From positions 62,001 through 126,000 of the forward strand of contig NZ_JBMIRR010000028.1 of NCBI RefSeq assembly GCF_049195245.1: DNA of 64,000 nucleotides. Direction: 5' to 3'. This document shows, one piece after another, positions 8,751 through 16,600 of the stretch; within the stretch, counting starts at the first letter, position 1; the number at the start of each line of letters is the position of its first letter. Under the pieces are notes generated by a model. That model was not told the DNA's origin. It searched no databases and worked only from the letters and a program-made list of their open reading frames with translations. The position numbers were made by a program, and so were the translations under genes. The stretch is from Arenimonas sp049195245 (GTDB taxonomy: Bacteria > Pseudomonadota > Gammaproteobacteria > Xanthomonadales > Xanthomonadaceae).

Positions 8751-8824
8751 TTCGTACCAGGTATGTTTTTATGGGACGTCTGGCGAACACCGGACGCCGC
8801 ACAAAAACATACCTGGTACGAATT
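8749..8824. repeat. Dispersed palindromic element, copy 2 (between convergent genes)
   Basis: The 22-base arms at 8749-8770 and 8803-8824 are perfect inverted repeats. They begin AATTCGTACC and carry the same core as the other copies (ACCAGGTATGTTTT against AAAACATACCTGGT). The 32-base centre pairs partly with itself (GACGTCTGG with CCGGACGCC). The element fills nearly all of the gap between the channel gene stop and the ispB stop, and it even supplies the last two bases of the channel TAA. It could act as a two-way transcription terminator for the convergent pair. Confidence 0.9.
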
Positions 8825-8835
8825 ATCCCTTGGGG

Positions 8836-9834
8836 TCAGTGCGCGCGGGCGGTGGCGTAGTGCACCAGGCCGCGCAGGGCCTGCAGCCAGGGTGACTCCG
8901 GCAGGCCGTCCAGCGCCTCGCCGGCCAGTGCGGCGTAGTGCGCGGCGCGCTGCTGGCTGTAGCCGATGCCGCCGGTCTGGCCGATCGCCGCCAGCACTTC
9001 GGGCATGGCCGTGGCGTCGCCCGCCTCGACGATGTCGCGCAGGCGCGCCCGCACCGCGTCGCTGCTGTGGGCCATCGCATGGATCAGGGGCAGGGTGGCC
9101 TTGCCTTCGGCGAGGTCGTCGCCCAGGTTCTTGCCCAGCGCGCCGGCGTCGGCGGTGTAGTCCAGCACGTCGTCGGCGATCTGGAAGGCCAGCCCGAGGT
9201 TCATGCCGAAATCGTGCAGCTGCTGCTGCACCTTCGCAGACGCGCCTGCCTGCAGCGCGCCCAGCCGGGTGGCGGCCGCAAACAGCACCGCCGTCTTGCG
9301 TTCGATCACGCGCAGGTAGGCGGCTTCGTCCGTATCGGGGTTGTGCACGTGCAGCAGCTGCAGCACCTCGCCCTCGGCGATCTGGTTGGTGGTGTCGGCC
9401 AGCACCTGCATCACCGCCATCGAGTCCAGCTCCACCATCAGCTGGAAGCTGCGTGAATACAGGAAATCGCCCACCAGCACGCTGGGCGCATTGCCCCACA
9501 GCGCATTGGCCGTCTTGCGTCCGCGGCGCAGGTCGGACTCGTCCACCACGTCGTCGTGCAGCAGGGTGGAGGTGTGGATGAACTCGATGATGGCCGCCAG
9601 CTGGTGCGGACCGGGGCCACCGTGGCCCAGCGCGCGCGCGGCCAACACCACCAGCATCGGCCGCAGGCGCTTGCCGCCGGCGGCGATGATGTGGTCGGAA
9701 ATCTGGTTGATCAGCACCACGTCCGAGGCCAGCCGGCTGCGGATGAGGCGGTTCACCGCCTCCATGTCGCCGGCGGCGAGCTGCTGGATGTCGGCGATGC
9801 CGGGCAGGGAGGTAGCGGTGGCGTAGGCAGGCAT
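8836..9834 (-). CDS. ispB: Octaprenyl diphosphate synthase
   Basis: All-trans polyprenyl synthase that makes the ubiquinone side chain from farnesyl diphosphate and isopentenyl diphosphate. The first aspartate motif is DDVVD (94-98) and the second is DDVLD (221-225). GGKRLRPM at 53-60 binds isopentenyl diphosphate. The 332-aa protein aligns by eye with E. coli IspB from residue 12 or so, so the chosen ATG gives a short N-terminal extension. There is no Shine-Dalgarno sequence, and a perfect TATAAT ends only six bases upstream, so the mRNA may be leaderless. cysA ends 30 bases upstream on the same strand. Confidence 0.93.
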   Translation of the reverse strand: MPAYATATSLPGIADIQQLAAGDMEAVNRLIRSRLASDVVLINQISDHIIAAGGKRLRPMLVVLAARALGHGGPGPHQLAAIIEFIHTSTLLHDDVVDESDLRRGRKTANALWGNAPSVLVGDFLYSRSFQLMVELDSMAVMQVLADTTNQIAEGEVLQLLHVHNPDTDEAAYLRVIERKTAVLFAAATRLGALQAGASAKVQQQLHDFGMNLGLAFQIADDVLDYTADAGALGKNLGDDLAEGKATLPLIHAMAHSSDAVRARLRDIVEAGDATAMPEVLAAIGQTGGIGYSQQRAAHYAALAGEALDGLPESPWLQALRGLVHYATARAH

Positions 9835-9840
9835 GCCGTG

Positions 9841-9846
9841 ATTATA
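9841..9846 (-). promoter_or_regulatory. Candidate -10 box of ispB, unusually close to the start codon
   Basis: On the minus strand the sequence reads TATAAT CACGGC ATG. A start of transcription six or seven bases after a -10 box would fall on the A of the ispB ATG. The -35 region is poor (CCTGAT at 17-base spacing). Confidence 0.45.
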
Positions 9847-9864
9847 GCGGGTGCCTCGCGGGCA

Positions 9865-10914
9865 TCAGGTGACGCCGTCGGAAAACACCCGGTAGCGCCG
9901 CAGGTTCAGCCCGATCTGGTCGCCGGGCCGGGCGGTGGCGCCGGACGTGGCCGGCAGGTCCACCTCCACCGGACGCGCCTGTCCGGCAAGGCTGGCCTCC
10001 AGGATCAGGCGCCCGGCCAGCGTGCGCACCTCGGTGACGGTGGCCGCCAGTCCCTGGTCGGCGCCGACCACGTCGATGTCGTGCGGTCGTGCGAACAGCG
10101 TGGCGGCGCCCGTTGCCGGCGCAAGCACGGACAGGGGCGCGCGACCCTCGCCGGCCAGGAACTCGCCGTCCTGCACCTGTCCCCGGATCTGGTTGCTGCG
10201 ACCCAGGAAATCGAACACGAACGGCGTGGCCGGCTCCGCATAGACCTGGTCCGGCGCACCGTCCTGCTCGATGCGTCCGCCGTTCATCACCACCACCCGG
10301 TCGGCCAGCTCCAGCGCCTCTTCCTGGTCATGGGTGACGAAGACCGTGGTGAACCCGGTCTCGTCGTGAATCCGGCGCAACCAGCGCCGCAGCTCCACCC
10401 GCACCCGGGCATCGAGGGCGCCAAAGGGTTCGTCCAGCAGCAACACGGTGGGCTCGATCGCCATGGCGCGGGCCAGGGCCACGCGCTGCTTCTGGCCGCC
10501 CGAGAGCTGGTCGGGCAGGCGGTCGCGCAGCTCCGACATCTGCACCAGCGCCAGCAGGTCACCGACCCGGCGGGTGATGGTGGCCGCATCGGGGCGGGTG
10601 GCGCGCGGGCGGCAGCGCAGCCCGAAGGCCACGTTCTCGAACACGCTAAGGTGCGGGAACAGCGCGTAGTGCTGGAACACGAAACCCACGCGCCGCTCGC
10701 GCAGCGACAGGCGCGTGGCGTCGCGATCGCCGAACAGCACGCGGCCGCCATCCACCGGCAGCAGGCCGGCGATCAGGCGCAGCAGGGTGGTCTTGCCCGA
10801 GCCCGACGGCCCCAACAGGGCCACCAGCTGGCCGGACGGAATCGCCAGGTCGGTGGGATGCAGGGCAGTGGTTGCCTCGAAGCGCTTGGACACGCCTTCG
10901 ATCCGGATATCCAT
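9865..10914 (-). CDS. cysA: Sulfate/thiosulfate ABC importer ATPase
   Basis: This 349-aa protein is the ATPase of the CysTWA importer on the cytoplasmic face of the inner membrane. Walker A is GPSGSGKT (35-42), the signature is LSGGQ (137-141) and Walker B is LLLLDEP followed by FGALDA. The C-terminal third is the TOBE-like regulatory domain seen in CysA and MalK. It is the last gene of the sulfate operon, nine bases after cysW. The family is similar to other CUT1-like ATPases, and the assignment to sulfate rests mainly on its neighbours. Confidence 0.93.
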   Translation of the reverse strand: MDIRIEGVSKRFEATTALHPTDLAIPSGQLVALLGPSGSGKTTLLRLIAGLLPVDGGRVLFGDRDATRLSLRERRVGFVFQHYALFPHLSVFENVAFGLRCRPRATRPDAATITRRVGDLLALVQMSELRDRLPDQLSGGQKQRVALARAMAIEPTVLLLDEPFGALDARVRVELRRWLRRIHDETGFTTVFVTHDQEEALELADRVVVMNGGRIEQDGAPDQVYAEPATPFVFDFLGRSNQIRGQVQDGEFLAGEGRAPLSVLAPATGAATLFARPHDIDVVGADQGLAATVTEVRTLAGRLILEASLAGQARPVEVDLPATSGATARPGDQIGLNLRRYRVFSDGVT

Positions 10915-10923
10915 GCAGAGTCC

Positions 10924-11787
10924 TCAGTGTGCCCGGGCCCGGCGCGCCAACGCGTCGCCGTGCCGCCATTCCAGCCAGAGCTTCAGTCCCAGCGTCACCA
11001 GGGCCAGCAGCGCAAGCAGCGAGGCCACCGCAAAGGCGGCGGCGAAATTGAATTCGTTGTAGAGGATCTCGACCTGCAGCGGCATGGTGTTGGTCAGGCC
11101 CCGGATGTGGCCCGACACCACCGACACCGCGCCGAACTCGCCCATGGCCCGCGCATTGCACAGCAGCACGCCGTACAGCAGCGCCCACTTGATGTTGGGC
11201 AGCGTGACCCGCCAGAACACGGTCCAGCCGCCGGCGCCCAGCGAGGCGGCGGCCTCCTCCTGGTCGCGGCCCTGCTGCTGCATCAGCGGGATCAGTTCGC
11301 GCGCCACGAACGGGAAGGTGATGAAAATGGTGGCCAGCACGATGCCCGGCACCGCGAAGATCACCTTGATCTCGTGCTCGCGCAGCCAGCCGCCGAACCA
11401 GCCCTGCGCACCGAACAGCAGCACGAACACCAGGCCCGCCACCACCGGCGACACAGTGAAGGGCAGGTCGATGAAGGTCAGCAGCAGCCGCTTGCCGGGA
11501 AAGCTGAACTTGGTGATGGCCCACGCCGCCACGACACCGAACACCGCATTGGCCGGCACGCTGATCGCGGCCACCAGCAGGGTCAGCCGGATCGCGGCGC
11601 GGGTATCGGCTTCGGTCACCGCCGCCAGGTAGGCCTGCCAGCCCTGGCGCAGCGCTTCGACGATCACCACCGCCAGCGGCAGCAGCACCAGCCCGCCCAG
11701 CAGCAGCAGGGCCAGTGCTATCAGGCCCCGGCGCACCCAGGCCGGCTCGGCCGTGGGGTCGCGGAAGGCTTCAGTCCTGCTGTCCAC
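10924..11787 (-). CDS. cysW: Sulfate ABC importer permease CysW
   Basis: The 287-aa inner-membrane permease has about six helices. The EAA loop that docks on CysA reads EEAAASLGAGGWTVFWRVTLP. The sequence VSVVSGHIRGLTNTMPLQ near the C-terminus is characteristic of CysW and separates it from CysT. It overlaps cysT by 17 bases, which points to coupled translation. The C-terminus is short and basic. Confidence 0.94.
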   Translation of the reverse strand: MDSRTEAFRDPTAEPAWVRRGLIALALLLLGGLVLLPLAVVIVEALRQGWQAYLAAVTEADTRAAIRLTLLVAAISVPANAVFGVVAAWAITKFSFPGKRLLLTFIDLPFTVSPVVAGLVFVLLFGAQGWFGGWLREHEIKVIFAVPGIVLATIFITFPFVARELIPLMQQQGRDQEEAAASLGAGGWTVFWRVTLPNIKWALLYGVLLCNARAMGEFGAVSVVSGHIRGLTNTMPLQVEILYNEFNFAAAFAVASLLALLALVTLGLKLWLEWRHGDALARRARAH

Positions 11788-12616
11788 GGGCCAGCCTCCT
11801 CTGCAGCAGGTTGAGCAGGAACAGCAGCACGAAGGACACCGCCAGCATCAGCGCCGCCACGGCGGTCGCGCCGTCGTAGTTGAATTCCTCCAGCCGGATC
11901 ACGATCAGCAGCGGCGCGATCTCGGACACGTACGGCAGGTTGCCGGCGATGAAGATCACCGAGCCGTACTCGCCCACGCCGCGGGCGAAGGCCAGCGAGA
12001 ACCCGGTCACCATCGCCGGCAGCACCTGCGGCAGCACCACGCGCCACAGCGTGGTGTAGCGGCGCGCGCCCAGCGACGCGGCCGCTTCCTCGTGCTCGCG
12101 GTGCAGTGCCTCCAGCACGGGCTGCACCGTGCGCACGGTGAAGGGCAAGCCGATGAACACCAGCGCCACCACGATGCCCAGCGGCGCATAGGCCACCTTC
12201 AATCCCAGCGGCTCCAGGAACTGGCCGATCCAGCCGTTGCCCGCGTACAGCGCCGTGAGCGCGATGCCCGCCACCGCGGTGGGCAGCGCGAACGGGAGAT
12301 CCACGATCGCATCGGCCAGCGCATGCCCCGGGAAGCGGTAGCGCACCAGCACCCAAGCGATCAGGGCGCCGGCGACGACGTTGAACAGCGCCGCCGCCAG
12401 CGCCGTGCCGAAGCTCAGCTTCAGCGCCAGCAGCACGCGTTCGTCCGACAGCACCCGCCACCAGCCGTCCAGCCCCAGGCCTGCCGCATTCCAGACCAGG
12501 GCTGTGAGCGGCAGCAGCACGATCAGGCCCAGCCAGGCCAGGCTCAGGCCCATCGTCAGGCCGAAGCCCGGCAGCGGGCCGGCGACGGTGAACGGGCGGG
12601 TGGCGGCGAAGGCCAT
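11771..12616 (-). CDS. cysT: Sulfate ABC importer permease CysT (CysU)
   Basis: The 281-aa permease is the partner of CysW in the CysTWA complex. The EAA loop is EEAAASLGARRYTTLWRVVLPQ and the family sequence GVGEYGSVIFIAGNLPYVSEI is complete. I chose the ATG at 12616, four bases after the stop of the sulfate-binding protein gene, because translation then begins just before the conserved part. An in-frame ATG at 12664 would add 16 residues and overlap the upstream gene by over 40 bases with no ribosome binding site. Confidence 0.92.
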   Translation of the reverse strand: MAFAATRPFTVAGPLPGFGLTMGLSLAWLGLIVLLPLTALVWNAAGLGLDGWWRVLSDERVLLALKLSFGTALAAALFNVVAGALIAWVLVRYRFPGHALADAIVDLPFALPTAVAGIALTALYAGNGWIGQFLEPLGLKVAYAPLGIVVALVFIGLPFTVRTVQPVLEALHREHEEAAASLGARRYTTLWRVVLPQVLPAMVTGFSLAFARGVGEYGSVIFIAGNLPYVSEIAPLLIVIRLEEFNYDGATAVAALMLAVSFVLLFLLNLLQRRLARGQQD

Positions 12617-12620
12617 CAGC

Positions 12621-13631
12621 TCATCGTCCCGCGCGGTAGATCTGGTCGAAGGTGCCGCCGTCATCGAAGTGCAGCGCCTGCGCCTTCTTCCAGCCGCCGA
12701 ACGCGTTGTCGATGGTCACCAGGGGCACCTTGGGGAAGGCCGCCAATGCCGACGGGTCGACCAGCGAGGGCAGGGCCGGACGGTAATGGTGCTTGGCCGC
12801 CAGGCGCTGGCCGCGTTCGGTGTACAGGAATTCCAGATAGGCCTGTGCGACCTCGCGCGTGCCGCGGCGATCCACCACCTTGTCCACCACCGCCACCGGC
12901 GGCTCGGCCAGGATGCTCAGGCTGGGCACGACGATTTCGAAGCCGTCGCCGCCCGCTTCGGCCAGCGACAGGTGCGCCTCGTTCTCCCAGGCCAGCAGCA
13001 CGTCGCCGATGCCGCGGTTGACGAAGGTCGTGGTCGAGCCGCGCGCACCTGTGTCGAGCACCGGAACGTTCTTGAACAACTTCGCCAGGTAATCGAGCAC
13101 CTTTTCGCCGCTGCCGCCGTACTCCTTGCTGGCCCAGGCCCAGGCGGCCAGGTAGTTCCAGCGTGCACCGCCGGAGGTCTTCGGGTTCGGCGTGATCACG
13201 GCCACGCCCGGCCGGGCCAGGTCGCCCCAGTCGCGGATGCCCTTGGGATTCCCCTTGCGCACCAGGAACACGATGGTGGACGTGTAGGGCGTGCTGTTGT
13301 GCGGCAGCCGGGTCTGCCAGTTGGCCGGCAGCAGCTTGGCCTTGTCCGCAATGGCATCGATGTCGAAGGCCAGCGCCAGCGTCACCACGTCGGCCTCCAG
13401 GCCGTCGATGACCGAGCGGGCTTGCTTGCCCGAGCCGCCGTGCGAGGCCTGGATGGTCAGCGTGTCGCCGGTCCGCGCCTTCCAGTCGGCGGCGAATTCG
13501 GCGTTGAGCTCGGAATAGAACTCGCGCGTCGGGTCGTAGGACACGTTGAGCAGGGTGATGTCCTTGGCCGCGGACAGGCCGCTGGCCAGGGCCAGGCTGG
13601 CCAGCGCCAGCGTCTTGGTGAATCGGTTCAT
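12621..13631 (-). CDS. sbp: Periplasmic sulfate-binding protein
   Basis: Secreted binding protein of about 336 aa that delivers sulfate or thiosulfate to CysTWA. A signal peptide (MNRFTKTLALASLALASGLSA) precedes the family sequences LLNVSYDPTREFY, SHGGSGKQARSVIDGLEADVV and NPKTSGGARWNYLAAW. The ATG at 13631 is preferred because GGAG lies nine bases upstream. An ATG two codons earlier (13637) is too close to it. The gene could equally be called cysP, since sulfate and thiosulfate preference cannot be told from sequence. It starts 22 bases after the porin gene. Confidence 0.92.
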   Translation of the reverse strand: MNRFTKTLALASLALASGLSAAKDITLLNVSYDPTREFYSELNAEFAADWKARTGDTLTIQASHGGSGKQARSVIDGLEADVVTLALAFDIDAIADKAKLLPANWQTRLPHNSTPYTSTIVFLVRKGNPKGIRDWGDLARPGVAVITPNPKTSGGARWNYLAAWAWASKEYGGSGEKVLDYLAKLFKNVPVLDTGARGSTTTFVNRGIGDVLLAWENEAHLSLAEAGGDGFEIVVPSLSILAEPPVAVVDKVVDRRGTREVAQAYLEFLYTERGQRLAAKHHYRPALPSLVDPSALAAFPKVPLVTIDNAFGGWKKAQALHFDDGGTFDQIYRAGR

Positions 13632-13653
13632 GGTCATGGGCTCCGTAGTGTTG

Positions 13654-15081
13654 TCAGAAGGCAAGCTGCAGGCGCGTGAAGACGGTGCTTTCGTCTTCCC
13701 GGTCCGCGCCACCGGCGGCACCACCGTCGAAACTCGCGCGGGTGTGGTTAAGAACAAGTTTGAGGTTGCTGTTCAGGTACCAGTTCAGGCCCAGGCCCCA
13801 GGCCGTGGCGCGCGAGGCCGAGGCATTGGGGTCGGCGTAAAGACCGAAGGCGTCGTCGTCGACGTCCAGCTCGCCATAGCGGGCCACCAGCTCGAACGCA
13901 CCCCAGCCTTCGCCGCCCACCGTGTAGGGACGGCTGGGCTTGACCACGCCGCGGTAGCCCGCGTCCTCGCCGGTGAGCACCCAGCTGCCGGTGAGCTGCC
14001 AGGCATCATGCGACAGCTCGGTGCGCGAGGCCGGGTTGCCGGCCAGCGCGACTTCCTGCTCCGACCGGATCGCCTCGGCCTGCAGGCCGAAGGCATTGCG
14101 GTAGTAGAACGCCTGCGGGGAGATCCGCGTGTGTCGCCCGTCCGCAAGCACGGTGGCGCGATAGTTGAAGAAGACGTTCTGTCCCGGTGTGCGGTAGCGC
14201 GGCAGGAAACTGTTGCCGGCGCCCTGCTTGTCGCCCACGCTGCCGGCCAGGCCGAAGCCCAGGCCAGACAAGGCATTGGCATCGTTCTTCCACGGTTCGA
14301 AGAACAGCCGGCCCGCGAATTCCAGTTCGCCGTCGGGATCGGTGGTCGGCGCATCGCGGCCATCCGGGGCGCCGTTGAAGACGCCGGCGGCGTAGCTCAC
14401 GCGGCCCTGGGCCAGCTCGCCCTGCAGCTGCGCACCCAGGTCGCGGTTGGGCGCCAGCTCGGTCGGGAAGCCGCGTTCGATCAGGGCGATCGCGCCGCCC
14501 GACTGCAGGCGCTCCAGGCCGACCGGCCCCTTGAGCTTGCCCACGCGCAGCGTGTAGCGCGGATCGAACTTCACGTCCACGTAGGCATCGACGATGGTGG
14601 CGCTGTCGCCCGCGAACTCCGGCGTCAGCCGGAAACCGATCAGCGGACCGAGCGAACCTTCGAAGCTGGGGCGGATGCGGCGGAACAGGAAGCCGTCGTT
14701 GAAGGCCGGGGCATCGTCGCCCAGGAAGGCGCGATGGTCGGCCTGCACCAGGCCCTTGAAGCGGATTTCGTAATCGCCCTTGGGCGTATTCACCGACAGG
14801 CCCTTGTCGCCGACGGCGACCACCGGGGTGCTGGTGGCGCGCGTGACGGCCTCTTCCTGCTGGATCTCCAGCTGGCGCTCGAGGATGCGCAGCCGCTGGT
14901 CCAGCGCGGCGACCGGGTCGGTGCCGGCGGGTACCGGCTCGCCACCCGTGCCCAGGCGCTGTTCCAGCAGGCGCAGGCGTTCGGAAAGCGCCTGCAGGGT
15001 CGCCTGTTCTGAGGCGGGTTCGGCGGCGCTGACGGCGCCTGCCGCGAGCAGGGCCGCAAACAGCAAGGTTCGATGTGGCAT
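13654..15081 (-). CDS. OprO/OprP-family anion porin
   Basis: Outer-membrane porin of about 475 aa. A signal peptide (MPHRTLLFAALLAAGAVSAAE) is followed by a heptad-rich coiled coil (LSERLRLLEQRL and LDQRLRILERQLEIQQEE), then a beta barrel ending in Phe (TRLQLAF). Family sequences are GDYEIRFKGLVQADHRAFL, RIRPSFEGSLGPLIGFRLTPEF and DPRYTLRVGKLKGPVGLERLQS. The ATG at 15081 has AAGGAG six bases upstream. Known relatives take up phosphate or polyphosphate. Here the gene sits inside a sulfate operon, so sulfate or a related oxyanion is the likelier substrate, which is inference from context. Confidence 0.88.
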   Translation of the reverse strand: MPHRTLLFAALLAAGAVSAAEPASEQATLQALSERLRLLEQRLGTGGEPVPAGTDPVAALDQRLRILERQLEIQQEEAVTRATSTPVVAVGDKGLSVNTPKGDYEIRFKGLVQADHRAFLGDDAPAFNDGFLFRRIRPSFEGSLGPLIGFRLTPEFAGDSATIVDAYVDVKFDPRYTLRVGKLKGPVGLERLQSGGAIALIERGFPTELAPNRDLGAQLQGELAQGRVSYAAGVFNGAPDGRDAPTTDPDGELEFAGRLFFEPWKNDANALSGLGFGLAGSVGDKQGAGNSFLPRYRTPGQNVFFNYRATVLADGRHTRISPQAFYYRNAFGLQAEAIRSEQEVALAGNPASRTELSHDAWQLTGSWVLTGEDAGYRGVVKPSRPYTVGGEGWGAFELVARYGELDVDDDAFGLYADPNASASRATAWGLGLNWYLNSNLKLVLNHTRASFDGGAAGGADREDESTVFTRLQLAF

Positions 15082-15151
15082 GGGGACTCCTTGGAATTGG
15101 ATGGGCATGGAGCCTCCAGCGGTCTGGTCGGCGGACGGAGGGGCCGGGCGC

Positions 15152-15352
15152 TCAGCGCGCGCCGGCGACGGGTGCGGACAGGTCCGGGTCGAGCTTCACT
15201 TTTTCGGTGCGGACCACCTGGACGATGCGCGACTGGTGCAGCACCACCTCCACGCTGCCGTAGGGCGTGGCGCGCAGGGCTTCGAGCACGGCCTGTTCCT
15301 GAGGACTGACGGCGGCGGGCGGGACGGGACTCACGGGCTTGCGGGGATCCAT
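15152..15352 (-). CDS. YezD-family small protein (DUF2292)
   Basis: A 66-aa protein with a Pro-rich start and the compact DUF2292 core: EALRATPYGSVEVVLHQSRI followed by VQVVRTEKVKL. The family is known mainly from its place in sulfate and sulfonate operons of diverse bacteria, and no biochemical role is established that I know of. It overlaps the end of the Rrf2 gene by 22 bases and is followed after 70 bases by the porin, so it belongs to the same operon. Confidence 0.85.
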   Translation of the reverse strand: MDPRKPVSPVPPAAVSPQEQAVLEALRATPYGSVEVVLHQSRIVQVVRTEKVKLDPDLSAPVAGAR

Positions 15353-15807
15353 GGGGCCTCCTCGGGGGTCGGGTCGGATTGAGGGTCAGGCCGTGCCAGC
15401 AGCGCGCTGTCGCGGGCGAACTGGGCCAGGCTGCGGCGGTCGATCACCTGCGACATCGCCTCCCGCACCTCGCCCATCAGCAGGCGCACGGCGCAGCGGC
15501 CGGGGTCGGGGCAGTCATCGCAGGGCCGGTAGGCGGTGAGGCTGGCGCAGCGGATCGGGGCGATCGGGCCGTCCACCACCCGCACCACCTCGCCCACGGT
15601 CAGGGTTTCCGGGTCGCGGGCCAGGCGGTGGCCGCCCTGGATGCCGCGCCGGCTCTCGACCAGGCCGGCGTTGCGCAGTTCCACCAGGATCGCCTCCAGG
15701 AACTTGGCGGGCACGCTGGCGTCCTGGGCGATGCGGCGCGCCTGCAGCTGCCCGGGCAGGTGCTGGGCGAGCAGGGACAGGGCCCGGAGGGCGTATTTGG
15801 CTTTCAT
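15331..15807 (-). CDS. Rrf2-family regulator of the sulfate operon
   Basis: The 158-aa winged-helix regulator begins MKAKYALRALSLLAQH, the usual Rrf2 start, with a recognition helix around ASVPAKFLEAILVELRNAG and the wing RRGIQGGHRLAR. Four cysteines (87, 96, 99 and 105) lie in the segment where IscR and NsrR bind a cluster, but the spacing (x8, x2, x5) differs from IscR, so it may bind a metal or cluster or sense a thiol metabolite. An alternative ATG lies three codons upstream at 15816. As first gene of the sulfate block it probably controls its own operon, in the manner of CymR. Confidence 0.88.
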   Translation of the reverse strand: MKAKYALRALSLLAQHLPGQLQARRIAQDASVPAKFLEAILVELRNAGLVESRRGIQGGHRLARDPETLTVGEVVRVVDGPIAPIRCASLTAYRPCDDCPDPGRCAVRLLMGEVREAMSQVIDRRSLAQFARDSALLARPDPQSDPTPEEAPWIPASP

Positions 15808-15815
15808 GGACAACA

Positions 15816-15926
15816 TAATTCCGACCAAACCTATGGGGATTGGCCCGGCGCCACTACTGAAGCCTCGCAATCACTTGATTCCGGGAGGGAATGAGGGGTT
15901 CTCCGACCCGGTCCTGCAGGAATTCC
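15816..15926. promoter_or_regulatory. Candidate operator region with repeated GGAAT/ATTCC half-sites
   Basis: Between the Rrf2 gene and ssb, three GGAAT-type sites stand out in GC-rich DNA: ATTCC at 15818-15822, the inverted pair ATTCC-GGGAG-GGAAT at 15878-15892, and the palindrome GGAATTCC at 15919-15926. GGAATT-like dyads are the kind of site bound by several Rrf2 regulators. No experimental site is known here, and the link to the adjacent regulator is inference. Confidence 0.4.
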
Positions 15927-15967
15927 GGCTGGCCGGGCCTGCCGGACCCGGGGCAGGGTGAGCTGGC

Positions 15968-15973
15968 TATAAT
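15968..15973 (+). promoter_or_regulatory. Candidate -10 box of ssb
   Basis: A perfect TATAAT lies 42 bases before the ssb ATG in otherwise GC-rich DNA. No good -35 hexamer is seen at 16-18 bases upstream. Confidence 0.5.
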
Positions 15974-16015
15974 CCCCAGTCGGCCCCCCGAACCCACCCC
16001 ATTCAAGGAAGCGCC

Positions 16016-16549
16016 ATGGCCCGCGGCATCAACAAAGTCATCCTGGTCGGCAACCTCGGCAACGACCCCGAGGTGCGCTACGCCCAGTCCGGCAGCGCCA
16101 TCACCACCATTTCCGTGGCCACCAGCGAGAGCTGGAAGGACAAGGACGGCAACCAGCAGGAACGCACCGAGTGGCACCGGGTCAAGGCGTTCGGCCGCCT
16201 GGCCGAGATCATGGGCGAGTACCTGAAGAAGGGTCGCCAGGTCTACATCGAGGGCAGCCTGCGCACCGAGAAGTACACCGACAAGAACGGCGTCGAGAAG
16301 TACGCCACCGACATCATCGCCGACGAGATGCAGATGCTGGGCGGCATGGGTGAAGGCGGCGGCGGTGGCCAGCGGGGCGGCGGCGAGCGCAGCGAGCGCG
16401 CCCCGCGTCCGTCCGGCGGTGGCGGCGGCGACCGCGACCGCAGCGGCCCGCGCGGCGGCGGCGACTACGGTTCGCGCTCCGGCGGCGGCTCCGCGCCTCC
16501 CTCTTCGCGCAACGACGATCCGTTCCCGGACGACGACATCCCGTTCTGA
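16016..16549 (+). CDS. ssb: Single-stranded DNA-binding protein
   Basis: 177-aa SSB that coats single-stranded DNA in replication, repair and recombination. The OB fold occupies about residues 1-110 (MARGINKVILVGNLGNDPEV to ATDIIADEMQMLG). A long Gly/Arg/Ser linker follows. The C-terminal tip is DDDIPF, the acidic tail that binds partner proteins. It is divergent from the Rrf2 gene and followed after 51 bases by rmlB. It does not belong to the rhamnose pathway and is probably transcribed on its own. Confidence 0.96.
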   Translation: MARGINKVILVGNLGNDPEVRYAQSGSAITTISVATSESWKDKDGNQQERTEWHRVKAFGRLAEIMGEYLKKGRQVYIEGSLRTEKYTDKNGVEKYATDIIADEMQMLGGMGEGGGGGQRGGGERSERAPRPSGGGGGDRDRSGPRGGGDYGSRSGGGSAPPSSRNDDPFPDDDIPF

Positions 16550-16600
16550 TCCGGCGTCGTCCTTCCAGAAACCAACCAGGGGCGCGGCCCCGGAGCAAGA

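Noticed and set aside
9556..11814. A long plus-strand frame opposite ispB, cysA and cysW
   Set aside because: Covers three well-supported genes on the other strand and has shadow-type composition.
12616..12664. A start of cysT at 12664
   Set aside because: Would overlap sbp by over 40 bases without a ribosome site. The conserved part begins after the ATG at 12616.
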